A DNA stretch of 64,000 nucleotides, from contig JBKCOM010000065.1 in NCBI GenBank assembly GCA_046309775.1, positions 1 through 64,000 on the forward strand, in the 5' to 3' direction. Shown here piece by piece: positions 9,198 through 18,192 of this stretch (its first letter is position 1; every line of letters starts with the position of its first letter). This DNA is from JAIXWP01 sp046309775. GTDB lineage: Bacteria > Bacteroidota > Bacteroidia > Flavobacteriales_D > Sanyastnellaceae. The notes beneath the pieces are model-generated. The model made no database searches and was not told the origin of the DNA. It saw nothing but the letters and a program-made list of their open reading frames with translations. The position numbers and the translations under genes were made by a program.

Positions 9198-11210
9198 TTA
9201 ATAATTCATTAGACGTCGCAGTGCATCCTCCAATTTAGATGAAGCCAAGAAATTTTTCTCAAGATTCGCATTGAAAGGAACGGGAGTATCCATAGATGCG
9301 CATCGAATAACAGGTGCATCGAGGTATGAAAAACACTCCTCTGTGATTCTAGCAGCAATTTCACCACCTATGCCCCCAGTCAAGCAATCCTCGTGTAACA
9401 CAAGGGCTCTACCTGTTTTTCTTACTGAGTTATAAATGGTTTCCATATCCAGTGGCGCTAGTGTGCGCAAATCAATGACTTCAATATCAGAAATACCATG
9501 ATCATCCAAATGCTTCAGTGCCCAATGAACGCCGAGCCCATAGGTAATGATGCTCGCTTTTGTTCCCGAACGCAACACATTGGCAACCCCGAATGGTATC
9601 GTATAAAAACCTGAGGGTACCTCCCCTTCAATACTTCTATAAAGCGCCTTGTGCTCAAAAAAGAGCACCGGATTGGGATCTTCAAAAGCTTGACATAAGA
9701 GTCCCTTTGCGTCAGCAGGGAACGCTGGATATGCGATCTTCAAACCAGGAGTATGAAAAAACCAAGCTTCGTTGCTTTGGCTATGAAAAGGACCTGCGGC
9801 AACACCAGCACCCGTCGGCATGCGAACAACCACATCGGCATTCTCTTCCCAACGATAGTGTAGCTTGGCCAAATTATTTACGATCTGATTGAAACCACAG
9901 GTAACGAAATCAGCAAACTGCATCTCTACCATAGCCTTCCAGCCTTTGATACTCAATCCAAGCCCTGCGCCTATAATTGCAGACTCACAGAGTGGAGTGT
10001 TTCGCACTCTATCTGCACCAAATTCCTCAACGAAATTTTCTGTTACCTTAAATACACCGCCGTACTTCGCGATGTCTTGTCCCATCAAAATCAACTTAGG
10101 GTGACGCTTCATACTTTCTCTCAAACCATCACTCACTGCATCAATCAGACGCTTATTATCCGTCTGACTAGTGGTAGGCTTTATTTCACTATTAGAAAAT
10201 TCCTTAAAAACGTCCTTCAGCTCACTTTCTGTATCAGGAGTAATGTCCGCAGTTTCGTAGGCAATTTTTAGCGCATCGTTAATTTCTTTCTTGATTGAAT
10301 CTCTTGTTTCAAGAACCACATCTGGCGATATAATTTTTTGATCTAGTAGCCATAATTCGAAATTATCTACAGGATCCTTCTTCTCCCATTCATCAATTAA
10401 TCCCTCAGGATAGTACTTTGTACCGCTCGCTTCCTCGTGACCTCGCAATCTAAAAGTCATAAACTCCATCAAAATAGGACGAGGATTTTTCCTGATGCTT
10501 TCTGCTGCTTCTTTAACTGCAAGATAGACATCAATAATATTATTTCCATCCACCTGAATAGCATCCGAAGATGGCATGCCATAACCAATCGCTTTGTCTA
10601 TAAATTGTTTGCATCGGAATTGTTCTTTGCTAGGAGTAGATAAGCCCCATGCATTATTCTCAATACCAATGATCACGGGTAAATCCCAAACGGTGGCCAC
10701 ATTTAATGCCTCATGAAAATCACCTTCACTTGCTCCTCCATCTCCACTAAATACAATGGTAGCTTTTTGCTCTTTGGCAAGTTTATTTGCTAGTGCAATA
10801 CCATCAGCAATGCCCAACTGAGGACCCAAGTGCGAAATCATTCCTACTAAATGATGCGCCTTTGTCCCAAAATGAAACGAGCGATCTCGACCTTTTGTAA
10901 AGCCAGCTTCTTTGCCCTGAAACTGTAAAAAAAGTTTATCCAGTGGAAGATTTCTTCCTGTAAAAATTCCAAGATTTCTGTGCATCGGAAGAATGAATTC
11001 ATCCTCGTGCATCGCCAAAGCTACACCGACAGAAATTGCCTCTTGACCGTAGCTACTGAACCATTTGCTAATCTTTCCCAAACGCAGTTGACTGAGCATT
11101 TTTTCTTCAATCAATCGAGGCTTCAATATTGACTTATACAAACGAATCAACTCTTGATCATTGAGACCATTTCGCTTGAATTTTATTACCGGTTTTGTAA
11201 GCGTTGACAT
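9198..11210 (-). CDS. 2-oxoacid dehydrogenase E1, fused alpha and beta subunits (thiamine diphosphate-dependent)
   Basis: E1 decarboxylates a 2-oxoacid on thiamine diphosphate and passes the acyl group to lipoyl-E2. This 670-residue protein contains both E1 subunits in one chain. Residues 20-330 form the alpha part, with the ThDP motif GDGGASEGDF...N (156-186) and the phosphorylation-loop-like region SFHFGTKAHH. Residues about 345-670 form the beta part, with MGQDIAKYGGVFKVT, the FADF segment and the C-terminal HEDCLTGGIGGEIAARI. Such fusions are common in Bacteroidota, usually annotated as branched-chain 2-oxoacid or pyruvate dehydrogenase E1; sequence alone does not settle the substrate, though the form resembles the branched-chain type. 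No E2 or E3 gene is adjacent. The alpha/beta hydrolase follows one base downstream. Confidence 0.92.
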   Translation of the reverse strand: MSTLTKPVIKFKRNGLNDQELIRLYKSILKPRLIEEKMLSQLRLGKISKWFSSYGQEAISVGVALAMHEDEFILPMHRNLGIFTGRNLPLDKLFLQFQGKEAGFTKGRDRSFHFGTKAHHLVGMISHLGPQLGIADGIALANKLAKEQKATIVFSGDGGASEGDFHEALNVATVWDLPVIIGIENNAWGLSTPSKEQFRCKQFIDKAIGYGMPSSDAIQVDGNNIIDVYLAVKEAAESIRKNPRPILMEFMTFRLRGHEEASGTKYYPEGLIDEWEKKDPVDNFELWLLDQKIISPDVVLETRDSIKKEINDALKIAYETADITPDTESELKDVFKEFSNSEIKPTTSQTDNKRLIDAVSDGLRESMKRHPKLILMGQDIAKYGGVFKVTENFVEEFGADRVRNTPLCESAIIGAGLGLSIKGWKAMVEMQFADFVTCGFNQIVNNLAKLHYRWEENADVVVRMPTGAGVAAGPFHSQSNEAWFFHTPGLKIAYPAFPADAKGLLCQAFEDPNPVLFFEHKALYRSIEGEVPSGFYTIPFGVANVLRSGTKASIITYGLGVHWALKHLDDHGISDIEVIDLRTLAPLDMETIYNSVRKTGRALVLHEDCLTGGIGGEIAARITEECFSYLDAPVIRCASMDTPVPFNANLEKNFLASSKLEDALRRLMNY

Positions 11211-11272
11211 TCTAAAAAAATATTGGATGCGAAAGTAGGCTTCAATTAAACAAAATCATTCACAAAATAATT

Positions 11273-11280
11273 TATATTTG
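11273..11280 (+). promoter_or_regulatory. Putative -7 promoter element of the AT-hook gene
   Basis: TATATTTG is a perfect match to the Bacteroidota -7 element TAnnTTTG. It lies 19 bases before the ATG at 11300, in an A+T-rich divergent region. No convincing TTG -33 element is found at the usual 17-23 base spacing, so the call is tentative. Confidence 0.4.
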
Positions 11281-11299
11281 CAAACAAATAAAAAGTTCT

Positions 11300-11650
11300 A
11301 TGGCATCAAAAATCCTCAAGGACATTAAGTCCGAGATTTCAAAATTGGAGTCTCAAATCAAAACCCTTGTCAATGCGGCTAACTTAATTGCAGAAGCATC
11401 GCAAGGAAGAGGCAGAAAAACTAAAATCTCTTCATCCGTAGACTCTTTACTAAATCAACTGGGAAAAAAAGGAGCTATTGCTTCGGGAAAACGCGGCCGT
11501 CCTGCGGGTAGTAAAAACAAACCAGGAGCGAAAAAGCCAGGCCCTAAGCCAGTTGGTAAAGCACCTTCAAAAGCAACTACTGTTGCGAAAAAGGCAACAG
11601 GCAAGAAAAGAGGTAGACCTTCGAAAAAAGCTGCGGCTTCAACGAACTAA
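11300..11650 (+). CDS. Small basic AT-hook protein, probable nucleoid-associated protein
   Basis: The 116-residue protein has an amphipathic N-terminal half (residues 1-60, likely helical: KILKDIKSEISKLESQIKTL) and a very basic, Ala/Pro/Lys-rich C-terminal half. The latter carries two AT-hook-like cores, GKRGRPAGSKNKPG and GKKRGRPSKKA, separated by a histone H1-like KPGPKPVGKAPSKATTVAKK tract. AT-hooks bind the minor groove of A+T-rich DNA through the R-G-R-P core. The composition suggests a DNA-compacting or regulatory protein similar to bacterial H1-like proteins, with an N-terminal helix for oligomerisation. A strong terminator follows directly, so the gene is a monocistron. The DNA-binding role is inferred from the motifs. 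No named family is recognised with certainty. Confidence 0.8.
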   Translation: MASKILKDIKSEISKLESQIKTLVNAANLIAEASQGRGRKTKISSSVDSLLNQLGKKGAIASGKRGRPAGSKNKPGAKKPGPKPVGKAPSKATTVAKKATGKKRGRPSKKAAASTN

Positions 11651-11670
11651 TCTTTTCTGATAAACACCTT

Positions 11671-11705
11671 GTACCCTCTGCGTTTTGCAGAGGGTACTTT
11701 TTTTT
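11671..11705 (+). terminator. Strong intrinsic terminator after the AT-hook gene
   Basis: An 11-base perfect stem (GTACCCTCTGC at 11671-11681 with GCAGAGGGTAC at 11687-11697) encloses a GTTTT loop and is followed by eight T residues. It lies 20 bases after the stop of the AT-hook gene and insulates it from the next gene. Confidence 0.93.
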
Positions 11706-11739
11706 AAGCACTTAATTTTCGGTTGAATAGACCTTCATT

Positions 11740-13302
11740 ATGTCACAAACTTTTCAAATAACTGCGCTTCCTTCGGAAGTTTCTACTGATGCTGGTGTAC
11801 GCCGTGCTCTTCAAAAGTCTGGAATAACTGTATCGGAAAATCATACTTTTAGAATTCTACGAAGAAGTATCGATGCTCGACAAAAACAAGTAAAATTTAT
11901 ACTAAAACTTGAACTGTTCGAGCCTAACGAGCCCCAACCTCCTTTCATAGAAGAAAAGAAATATCGCGATGTGTCAAGCGCTGATCTCGTAATTGTCATT
12001 GGCGCTGGTCCCGCCGGTTTGTTTGCCGCTCTTTCACTAATTGAAAAAGGCCTCCGGCCCATTGTTTTAGAACGTGGTTTTGATGTGCGCGCTCGCCGAA
12101 GAGACTTGGCCGCAATCAATAAAAACCACCTTGTTAACCCCGAGTCAAATTACTGCTTTGGCGAAGGAGGTGCAGGCACATACTCCGATGGGAAATTGTA
12201 CACAAGAAGTACTAAGCGAGGCGATGTACAAAGCATTCTCGCTACACTCGTGCAATTTGGTGCTGATCCGATCATTCTCACAGACGCTCACCCCCATATC
12301 GGAACGAATAAACTTCCTGGCATCATTGCGGCTATGAGAGAAAAAATAATTGAATGTGGTGGTGAAGTCCGATTTGGAGCGAAGGTTACAGATATAATAG
12401 TAGAAAATAAATCGTTTAAGGGCGTTGTTATTAATGGCAATCAGCAACTTCTCTCAAAGCAATGCATCCTAGCCACCGGTCATAGTGCGCGAGATATATT
12501 TTTCATTTTGCATAAAAACGATATCGCCATTGAGTTCAAACCGTTTGCTCTTGGGGTAAGAGCCGAACACCCTCAGAATATAATTGATCGTATTCAATAT
12601 CATTGCGATGACCGTGGCGAGTTCTTACCTCCAGCTTCATACAGCCTTGTGGAACAAGTCAACAACAAAGGGGTATATTCCTTCTGTATGTGCCCTGGCG
12701 GAATCATTGCGCCTTGCGCCACAGATAAAGAAGAAGTGGTCACCAACGGTTGGTCGCCTAGCAAACGAAACAATCCTTGGGCTAACTCGGGAATCGTCGT
12801 TTCCGTTGAATGGGATGACATTCCTGAATTCCACCACCACGGCGCCCTCGCAGGTTTGGAATTTCAAAAAATGGTCGAACATAATTGCTGGATTGCAGGT
12901 GGTAAAACTCAGACCGTACCAGCCCAAAGAATAAATGATTTTATTTTAAATAAAATCTCCAATGATTTGCCCGAATGTTCCTATCAACCGGGATTAAAAA
13001 GTGTAGATTTAAACAAAGTACTACCATCTTTCATCGCAAAAGCTCTTAGAGAAGGATTCAAAGCGTTTGGTAAAAAAATGAAGGGCTACCTTCATCCCGA
13101 CGCAATCATTGTTGCCCCTGAATCCCGCACATCAAGCCCCGTTCGTATTCCTCGTGATAGGGAGAGCCTCGAGCACATTGAAGTATCTGGTCTATACCCT
13201 TGTGGGGAAGGCGCAGGATATGCAGGCGGCATCGTAAGTGCTGCAATTGATGGAGAAAAGTGCGCTCAAAAAATTGCTGAAAAAATTAATTTAATTCGAT
13301 AA
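11740..13302 (+). CDS. FAD-dependent oxidoreductase, COG2509-type
   Basis: The 520-residue protein belongs to the large FAD-dependent dehydrogenase group often listed as COG2509, whose substrate is unknown. An N-terminal about 80-residue cap resembling a small alpha/beta domain precedes a Rossmann FAD-binding motif, VIVIGAGPAGLFAA (84-97). The region YCFGEGGAGTYSDGKLYTR (around 140-158) and the C-terminal GEGAGYAGGIVSAAIDG FAD-contact motif are typical of the group. No signal peptide or membrane segment is present, so it is cytoplasmic. It is preceded by a strong terminator and convergent with another FAD enzyme, their last codons overlapping by 12 bases. The enzymatic reaction cannot be predicted; the family resembles geranylgeranyl-reductase and HI0933-like flavoproteins only distantly. 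Confidence 0.87.
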   Translation: MSQTFQITALPSEVSTDAGVRRALQKSGITVSENHTFRILRRSIDARQKQVKFILKLELFEPNEPQPPFIEEKKYRDVSSADLVIVIGAGPAGLFAALSLIEKGLRPIVLERGFDVRARRRDLAAINKNHLVNPESNYCFGEGGAGTYSDGKLYTRSTKRGDVQSILATLVQFGADPIILTDAHPHIGTNKLPGIIAAMREKIIECGGEVRFGAKVTDIIVENKSFKGVVINGNQQLLSKQCILATGHSARDIFFILHKNDIAIEFKPFALGVRAEHPQNIIDRIQYHCDDRGEFLPPASYSLVEQVNNKGVYSFCMCPGGIIAPCATDKEEVVTNGWSPSKRNNPWANSGIVVSVEWDDIPEFHHHGALAGLEFQKMVEHNCWIAGGKTQTVPAQRINDFILNKISNDLPECSYQPGLKSVDLNKVLPSFIAKALREGFKAFGKKMKGYLHPDAIIVAPESRTSSPVRIPRDRESLEHIEVSGLYPCGEGAGYAGGIVSAAIDGEKCAQKIAEKINLIR

Positions 13303-14412
13303 ATCTGCAAGTTTTTTACCAATTAAATTACCTATTGCAATTCCCATACCTCCCATTCGCACTCCAACGTAAGTATGATCTGTTAGCCTTCTAACAATAG
13401 GCTCTTTGGTAATTCCAACACCTAGTATTCCCGACCAGCGATAATCGATGGATAAGGGTTCAGATGTTAAATACTGAGTAATAAAACTTTCTAACTGATG
13501 TTGAATCTTGTCAGTCAATCCAAAGTCACTTGTGGTTTCATTCTCCAAATCAGAATTTCTAAATCCCCCAATTAAAATTCTTCCATCAATTGGTCGGAAA
13601 TAAACGAAACCCTCGTCCACATGATAGGTACAATTGGGCAAGCTCGACTTTAAAACACTCGTCACCAGTACTTGATTTCTAACAGCGGTAACCTCCAACT
13701 CAGGTAGCAGTGCTTTGGCAAATCCATTGATACAAACAAATAATCTCTCTGGCTGAAATGAAAAGCCGTTGCACAGTATAGTGGGCCTACTGCCCTCCCG
13801 ATCAACACCCTGAACAATGAGTCCATTGAAAAACTCGATACCCGAGCGGGTGCAAAGTTCTTTAAGGCTTCTCATCATTGCTCCCGTGTGAATGCTACCT
13901 TCTCCATTATTAAAAACACTTCCTATAAAGGAATCTGCACCTTCGAAAGCAACTGAGCCTCTCACAGAATACGGGCGCAGACCTATGGCATTATAAAGAA
14001 GCTCATTGAGCATATCGATGGATGCGACACTCTTGTCAAATATTTCCTTGTCCTGAGAGCGAAAAAGCTCCAAGCCTCCACAAGGGGAATAACCGATATT
14101 GTTATCTCCTATGAGATTCCGTAATGATTGAAGACCCTCAAACCGGTATCTGACCAAACCAGCCACCTCATCACGAGACATTTTCTCCAGGTCGCTTAGA
14201 ATCTCTGATGGGCTTCCATAACAGGCAAAACCAGCATTTTTCGTGCTTGCACCAGCCGAAAGCGGGTCTCGTTCGATGACGATAACTCTCCGTTTCGGAT
14301 TCTTTTTCTTTAAAAAATAGGCAGTGCTGAGGCCAACAATCCCACCACCAAGAACGACATCGTGGATGTTTTTAAAGTAGGACTCAAACTCCCAGTAACT
14401 AATATTGCTCAT
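13291..14412 (-). CDS. FAD-dependent oxidoreductase of the DAO (D-amino-acid oxidase/glycine oxidase-like) family
   Basis: The 373-residue protein has the N-terminal dinucleotide-binding motif VVLGGGIVGLSTAYFL (about residues 20-35), followed by an E-R-D motif (VIVIERDPLSAGAS) and GFACYGSP, and ends with the DAO-family C-terminal FAD loop (YRWSGILGVG...GGMGIAIGNLIGKKLADL). Such enzymes oxidise secondary or primary amines such as glycine, sarcosine or D-amino acids; which one cannot be told here. No signal peptide is seen. The gene is divergent from the TPR/coiled-coil gene and its 3' end overlaps the COG2509 gene by 12 bases on the opposite strand. Two FAD enzymes meeting tail to tail may be coincidence. 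Confidence 0.87.
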   Translation of the reverse strand: MSNISYWEFESYFKNIHDVVLGGGIVGLSTAYFLKKKNPKRRVIVIERDPLSAGASTKNAGFACYGSPSEILSDLEKMSRDEVAGLVRYRFEGLQSLRNLIGDNNIGYSPCGGLELFRSQDKEIFDKSVASIDMLNELLYNAIGLRPYSVRGSVAFEGADSFIGSVFNNGEGSIHTGAMMRSLKELCTRSGIEFFNGLIVQGVDREGSRPTILCNGFSFQPERLFVCINGFAKALLPELEVTAVRNQVLVTSVLKSSLPNCTYHVDEGFVYFRPIDGRILIGGFRNSDLENETTSDFGLTDKIQHQLESFITQYLTSEPLSIDYRWSGILGVGITKEPIVRRLTDHTYVGVRMGGMGIAIGNLIGKKLADLSN

Positions 14413-14473
14413 TTGGGCGAACTTAATTACAATATTTTACGTATTTTTACGTCGCAAGGAATATTTTGAAACC

Positions 14474-17194
14474 ATGAAGCTTTCGCTCAAATATATTTTG
14501 TTGTCTTTTTTCACCCTAATGAGCTCATTTCTAGTAGCTCAGGATGAGGTATTGATTCGCGGCCAGGTGAAAGACCAAGAGACAATGAAAAAACTAGATA
14601 ACGTTACCGTGACCGTATTCAAAAACGGCACCCAATTCGACGTTATTGAAACTGGCGGAAGCGGTAAATACGAAATTCGTCTTCCCTTAGGCTTCACCTA
14701 CGACATTAAATTCTCTAAAGATGCCTTCGTGCAGAAGATTGTACGTGTGGATACGCGCAATATCCCAGAAGAAGACCGCGCGGGTGGCTTTCAGTTGGAT
14801 TTGCCAGGTGTATTGTTCAAATACGTCGAAGGTTTCAATACAGACATTTTAAAAGAACCGGTTGGTAAAATATTCTTCTCATCACAAGAGAATGCGCTTG
14901 ATTTTGACGTGCCTTATGCCGACAAAATGAAAGAGAAGATCGCTGCCGAATTTAAACGCCTCGAAGCGCTTAATGCTGGTAAAGACAAAATGCAAGCAGA
15001 CTTCGACAAGTTGATGCGTGAAGGTGATGATCGAATGATTGCCAAGAAGTACAAAGACGCGATGGATAAGTTTGGTGATGCGCTGAAAATCTTCCCTCAG
15101 GACGCAACCGCCAAGCAAAAATATGACGCAGCCAAAAAAGCTTATGATGATGAACAAGCTGCGGCCGCTGCTGATGCGAAATACAATGCTCTCATCAAAG
15201 AGGGTGATGACGCCATCAAATCTAAAAGTTGGGATGTGGCAAAAAAGAAATTTACGGAAGCTAAAAATATGAAGCCAAACGAAAAGCTTCCGAAAGAAAA
15301 ACTCTATGAGATCGACCAAATGATGGCCAATCAAGAAAAGCAGGCGGAATACGATGCAATCATTGCAGACGCAGATAAGAAATTTAGTAGTCAAGATTAC
15401 GCTATTTGCATAGAGCGATATCGCGCAGCTTCGGCACTTTTCCCGACAATTGCCTATCCAAAAGATCAAATAGCAAAAGCACAGGCAGCACTTGACAATA
15501 TGCTCGCTGAGGAATCAAAGAAAAAGCAGCTCGAGGCGCGTTATAACGACTTGATGGGACTTGGTTTGAAAAATAAAAATGAAGGCAAATTCGAATCTGC
15601 AATAGCAAACTATCGAGAAGCTTCCAATCTCAAGCCCGAACAGGCAGAACCTAAAGATAGAATTAAAGAAATAGAAGACCTCATCGCTCAAGCTGAAAAA
15701 GACCGCATGAAGTCTGAAGCCGACGCCCTTGCAAATCGTGAAAAAGAAGAGAAAGAAAAGCTCTTTAATGACCTCGTGCAGCAAGCAGATAAATTATACA
15801 CAGCAAAAAGCTGGTTAGAATCAAAAGCTAAGTATCAGGAAGCACTTGCTGTGAAAGAGGCCGCATATCCCCACTCAAGAATTCAATCCATTGACGAGAT
15901 CTTAGCTGCAGAAGAGGCCAAGAAAAATAATGACGCACTGGCCGAAGCTAATCGCTTGAAAGAAGAGGAAAGAAAAAGAAAAGAGGCAGAACTCAAAGCA
16001 AAAATGGATGAGGAAGCCAGACTTGCTGAAGAAGCTCGTTTGAGAAGAATGCAAGAAGAAGAGGCCGAGCGTAAGAGAAGAGAAGAAGAGCTCGCTAAAA
16101 ATCAAAAAACATCCACATTCAGCAACCAAGCGAATAGGGATGCCGAGGATGAAGTAGAAGCATATTACCGCGAAGCAAGAGCGCTTGAAGATAGTGCTAA
16201 GTATGCACAGATGCGCGCTGTGGCTGAAGCAAACCAACGCTTTATTGATTCAAGAAATCAAAGAAGTGACGATAAAATAAAAGAACAAAAAGAGGCCATT
16301 GCTAGCACCAAAGATGGAATGGAAGCGATGAATAATCGCGGCAGTGCATACATCGCGAGAAGTACTGCTGAAACAGAGAGAAAAAAACAAGAAAATCAAG
16401 ACACCAACAACGACTATCAGAGTCGCGCAGAATCGAGAATAGATCGATCGATGGAAACGACGGATCAACAAAAAGAGGCACAAGAATCTATAGTTCAAAA
16501 CGACCGTAATCGTCTTGCCTTGATGAATGAGCTTGATCAGAAAAAAAAGGAGTACGAACACAACAACAAGGGTTACGAAACTAAATCTGGAACGCTCAGA
16601 ACCGACGCGGCTATGAAGATCGATAAGGAGAAACTGAACCGAGTGGAAATGGCGATGGAAGGCGAGGCTGTTCGCAAACAGAATGAAATCAATGCCGACG
16701 AGAAAAAGCAGCAATCAGAAGCAAAAATGAACGATACACGCACCGCTGCTGATGTGAGATTAGAAATGTCGCGCACTCAAATCGATGAAAAAAAGGCTCA
16801 ATCTGAATCTATGAGCAGCGATGAAAGAAATAACACGAGTGCGGCAATGGCTGAAATCAACGAGAAGAAGCAACAAGCCGAACTCCTTCAAGTCAAAAAA
16901 GAAAACGAGGCTGCCGAAGATCGATACCAAGTGAGAAAAGAATTGTTCAACGTTAATAACGGCTCAACACCTACAGATAGACCAACCCCCGGATCTGAAA
17001 ACATTCCTGACGGTGTCACCGAAAAATCTTACAAGTTGAACAACCAAATCATTACAGAACGCACCGTAAAAGAAAATGGCAAAGTCAATGTTTATCTGAA
17101 GTCCGTTTCGAAGACTGGCATTTACTATTTCAAAAATGGTAAGCCTATCACGAAGCAAATGTGGATTCAGGAAACACTCGAAACGGCGGAGTAA
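14474..17194 (+). CDS. Envelope protein with carboxypeptidase-regulatory-like domain, TPR-like repeats and long coiled coil
   Basis: The 906-residue reading starts at ATG 14474 with a clear signal peptide (MKLSLKYILLSFFTLMSSFL, ending VAQ); the longer frame from 14405 crosses the promoter region. A carboxypeptidase-regulatory-like beta domain (about 25-110, IRGQVKDQETMKKLDNVTVT) comes first. It is followed by about five TPR-like helical repeats of 47-50 residues, each with a 'Y/F-N-x-L-I/M-x-x-G/A-D' start and a K-P or F-P end (about 180-480). Next comes a roughly 370-residue highly charged coiled coil (EEARLAEEARLRRMQEEEAE and similar), and a small globular C-terminus (SYKLNNQIITERTV). No sorting domain or OmpA peptidoglycan-binding domain is seen. 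It is likely a periplasmic scaffold. Its stop overlaps the aroQ start (TAATG). The function is unknown. Confidence 0.85.
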   Translation: MKLSLKYILLSFFTLMSSFLVAQDEVLIRGQVKDQETMKKLDNVTVTVFKNGTQFDVIETGGSGKYEIRLPLGFTYDIKFSKDAFVQKIVRVDTRNIPEEDRAGGFQLDLPGVLFKYVEGFNTDILKEPVGKIFFSSQENALDFDVPYADKMKEKIAAEFKRLEALNAGKDKMQADFDKLMREGDDRMIAKKYKDAMDKFGDALKIFPQDATAKQKYDAAKKAYDDEQAAAAADAKYNALIKEGDDAIKSKSWDVAKKKFTEAKNMKPNEKLPKEKLYEIDQMMANQEKQAEYDAIIADADKKFSSQDYAICIERYRAASALFPTIAYPKDQIAKAQAALDNMLAEESKKKQLEARYNDLMGLGLKNKNEGKFESAIANYREASNLKPEQAEPKDRIKEIEDLIAQAEKDRMKSEADALANREKEEKEKLFNDLVQQADKLYTAKSWLESKAKYQEALAVKEAAYPHSRIQSIDEILAAEEAKKNNDALAEANRLKEEERKRKEAELKAKMDEEARLAEEARLRRMQEEEAERKRREEELAKNQKTSTFSNQANRDAEDEVEAYYREARALEDSAKYAQMRAVAEANQRFIDSRNQRSDDKIKEQKEAIASTKDGMEAMNNRGSAYIARSTAETERKKQENQDTNNDYQSRAESRIDRSMETTDQQKEAQESIVQNDRNRLALMNELDQKKKEYEHNNKGYETKSGTLRTDAAMKIDKEKLNRVEMAMEGEAVRKQNEINADEKKQQSEAKMNDTRTAADVRLEMSRTQIDEKKAQSESMSSDERNNTSAAMAEINEKKQQAELLQVKKENEAAEDRYQVRKELFNVNNGSTPTDRPTPGSENIPDGVTEKSYKLNNQIITERTVKENGKVNVYLKSVSKTGIYYFKNGKPITKQMWIQETLETAE

Positions 17195-17622
17195 TGCAAA
17201 AAAGATTTATTATCATTAATGGTCCAAATCTCAATCTGCTCGGAAAGAGAGAACCAACAATTTATGGTGATCAAGATTTCGAGAAGTTTTTTATTGCCTT
17301 GAGAACGAATTATGATGATATAAAACTCGACTACTTTCAATCGAATGTTGAAGGTGAGCTCATCAATAAACTCCACGAAGTCGGATTTTCGTTTGACGGC
17401 ATAATCATCAATCCTGGAGGTTATTCTCACACAAGCGTGGCCCTCAGAGACGCTATTGCTGCAATTGAATCTCCCGTAATTGAAGTGCACATTAGCAACA
17501 TCCACGCACGCGAAGAATTTCGACAACAGAGCTTGACCGCTGCTGCCTGCGTGGGTGTGATTACAGGATTTGGTTTGTGGTCTTATGAAATGGCGCTTCA
17601 GTTTTTTCTAGACCGAAACTGA
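17194..17622 (+). CDS. aroQ: 3-dehydroquinate dehydratase, type II
   Basis: Type II dehydroquinase converts 3-dehydroquinate to 3-dehydroshikimate in the shikimate pathway, as a cytoplasmic dodecamer. The 142-residue product from ATG 17194 has all family landmarks: NGPNLNLLGKREPTIYG with the catalytic tyrosine (about residue 24), QSNVEGELI, the INPGGYSHTSVALRDA active-site region with its histidine, and PVIEVHISNIHAREEFRQQS. A GTG 33 bases upstream is an in-frame alternative but would overlap the upstream gene further and add non-homologous residues. The ATG shares one base with the stop of the TPR/coiled-coil gene, so translation is coupled. No other aro genes are nearby. Confidence 0.96.
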   Translation: MQKRFIIINGPNLNLLGKREPTIYGDQDFEKFFIALRTNYDDIKLDYFQSNVEGELINKLHEVGFSFDGIIINPGGYSHTSVALRDAIAAIESPVIEVHISNIHAREEFRQQSLTAAACVGVITGFGLWSYEMALQFFLDRN

Positions 17623-18192
17623 TTATTCTTTTCCAAACTCTCTCATTCCACTTTCAATAACACGGATAAGAAGCTCCGCATCTTTGATGTCTAACTGTTT
17701 GCCAAATCTAATCTTTGTTCCCGAGTGACTAAATCCAACCCTCTCGCCACCGATGATCCAGAAACTATCATCTAAAAATGCTAAAAAATTTCCAGGGTCC
17801 CGTTTGATTAAACCCAACTTGAAAATATTTCGAATCATAAAAGTCTCTGGTAATCCTCTTTTCCAAAAAGCATTTATAATTTCCACTTTACCTTTAGAAA
17901 GACGAATTATCTCTCTGCCTCCCTTGCGCCACATAAATACTTTGACAATTTTTATAAAGAAATAAAGCCAAAGAGAAGAGCAAATGATAAAGAAAATACG
18001 ATCGCTCATTACCGTGGTCTGAATGGCGTATTTAATGAAAACTACTCCGCAAAAAGTCCATGCCATTAACCAACCAATGAGCAAGGCCTCTTGCCATCGT
18101 TGGATTTGTTGAGAGATCGTAATTACGATGTCTTCTTTTGATCTTTGAACACTTATTCTTTTTCCAATAAACTTAGGCGCCGACTGATTCAT
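17623..18192 (-). CDS. Small two-helix membrane protein of unknown function
   Basis: I do not recognise this 189-residue protein. It has an N-terminal basic segment (GKRISVQRSKEDIVITISQQ), two closely spaced transmembrane helices (about 38-58 LLIGWLMAWTFCGVVFIKYA and 66-88), and a roughly 100-residue cytoplasmic or peripheral beta-rich C-terminal domain with FLAFLDDSFWIIGGERVGFS and TKIRFGKQL. The layout resembles bacterial PH-like membrane proteins in outline, but I cannot prove that. Its ATG overlaps the stop of bshA by four bases (ATGA), so the two are translationally coupled. Any link with bacillithiol metabolism is speculative. The 3' end abuts aroQ convergently. Confidence 0.75.
   Translation of the reverse strand: MNQSAPKFIGKRISVQRSKEDIVITISQQIQRWQEALLIGWLMAWTFCGVVFIKYAIQTTVMSDRIFFIICSSLWLYFFIKIVKVFMWRKGGREIIRLSKGKVEIINAFWKRGLPETFMIRNIFKLGLIKRDPGNFLAFLDDSFWIIGGERVGFSHSGTKIRFGKQLDIKDAELLIRVIESGMREFGKE

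Noticed and set aside
15902..16714. Antisense frames opposite the coiled-coil gene
   Set aside because: Their Phe/Leu-rich composition is the complement of the Lys/Glu-rich coiled coil; no start or motif supports them.
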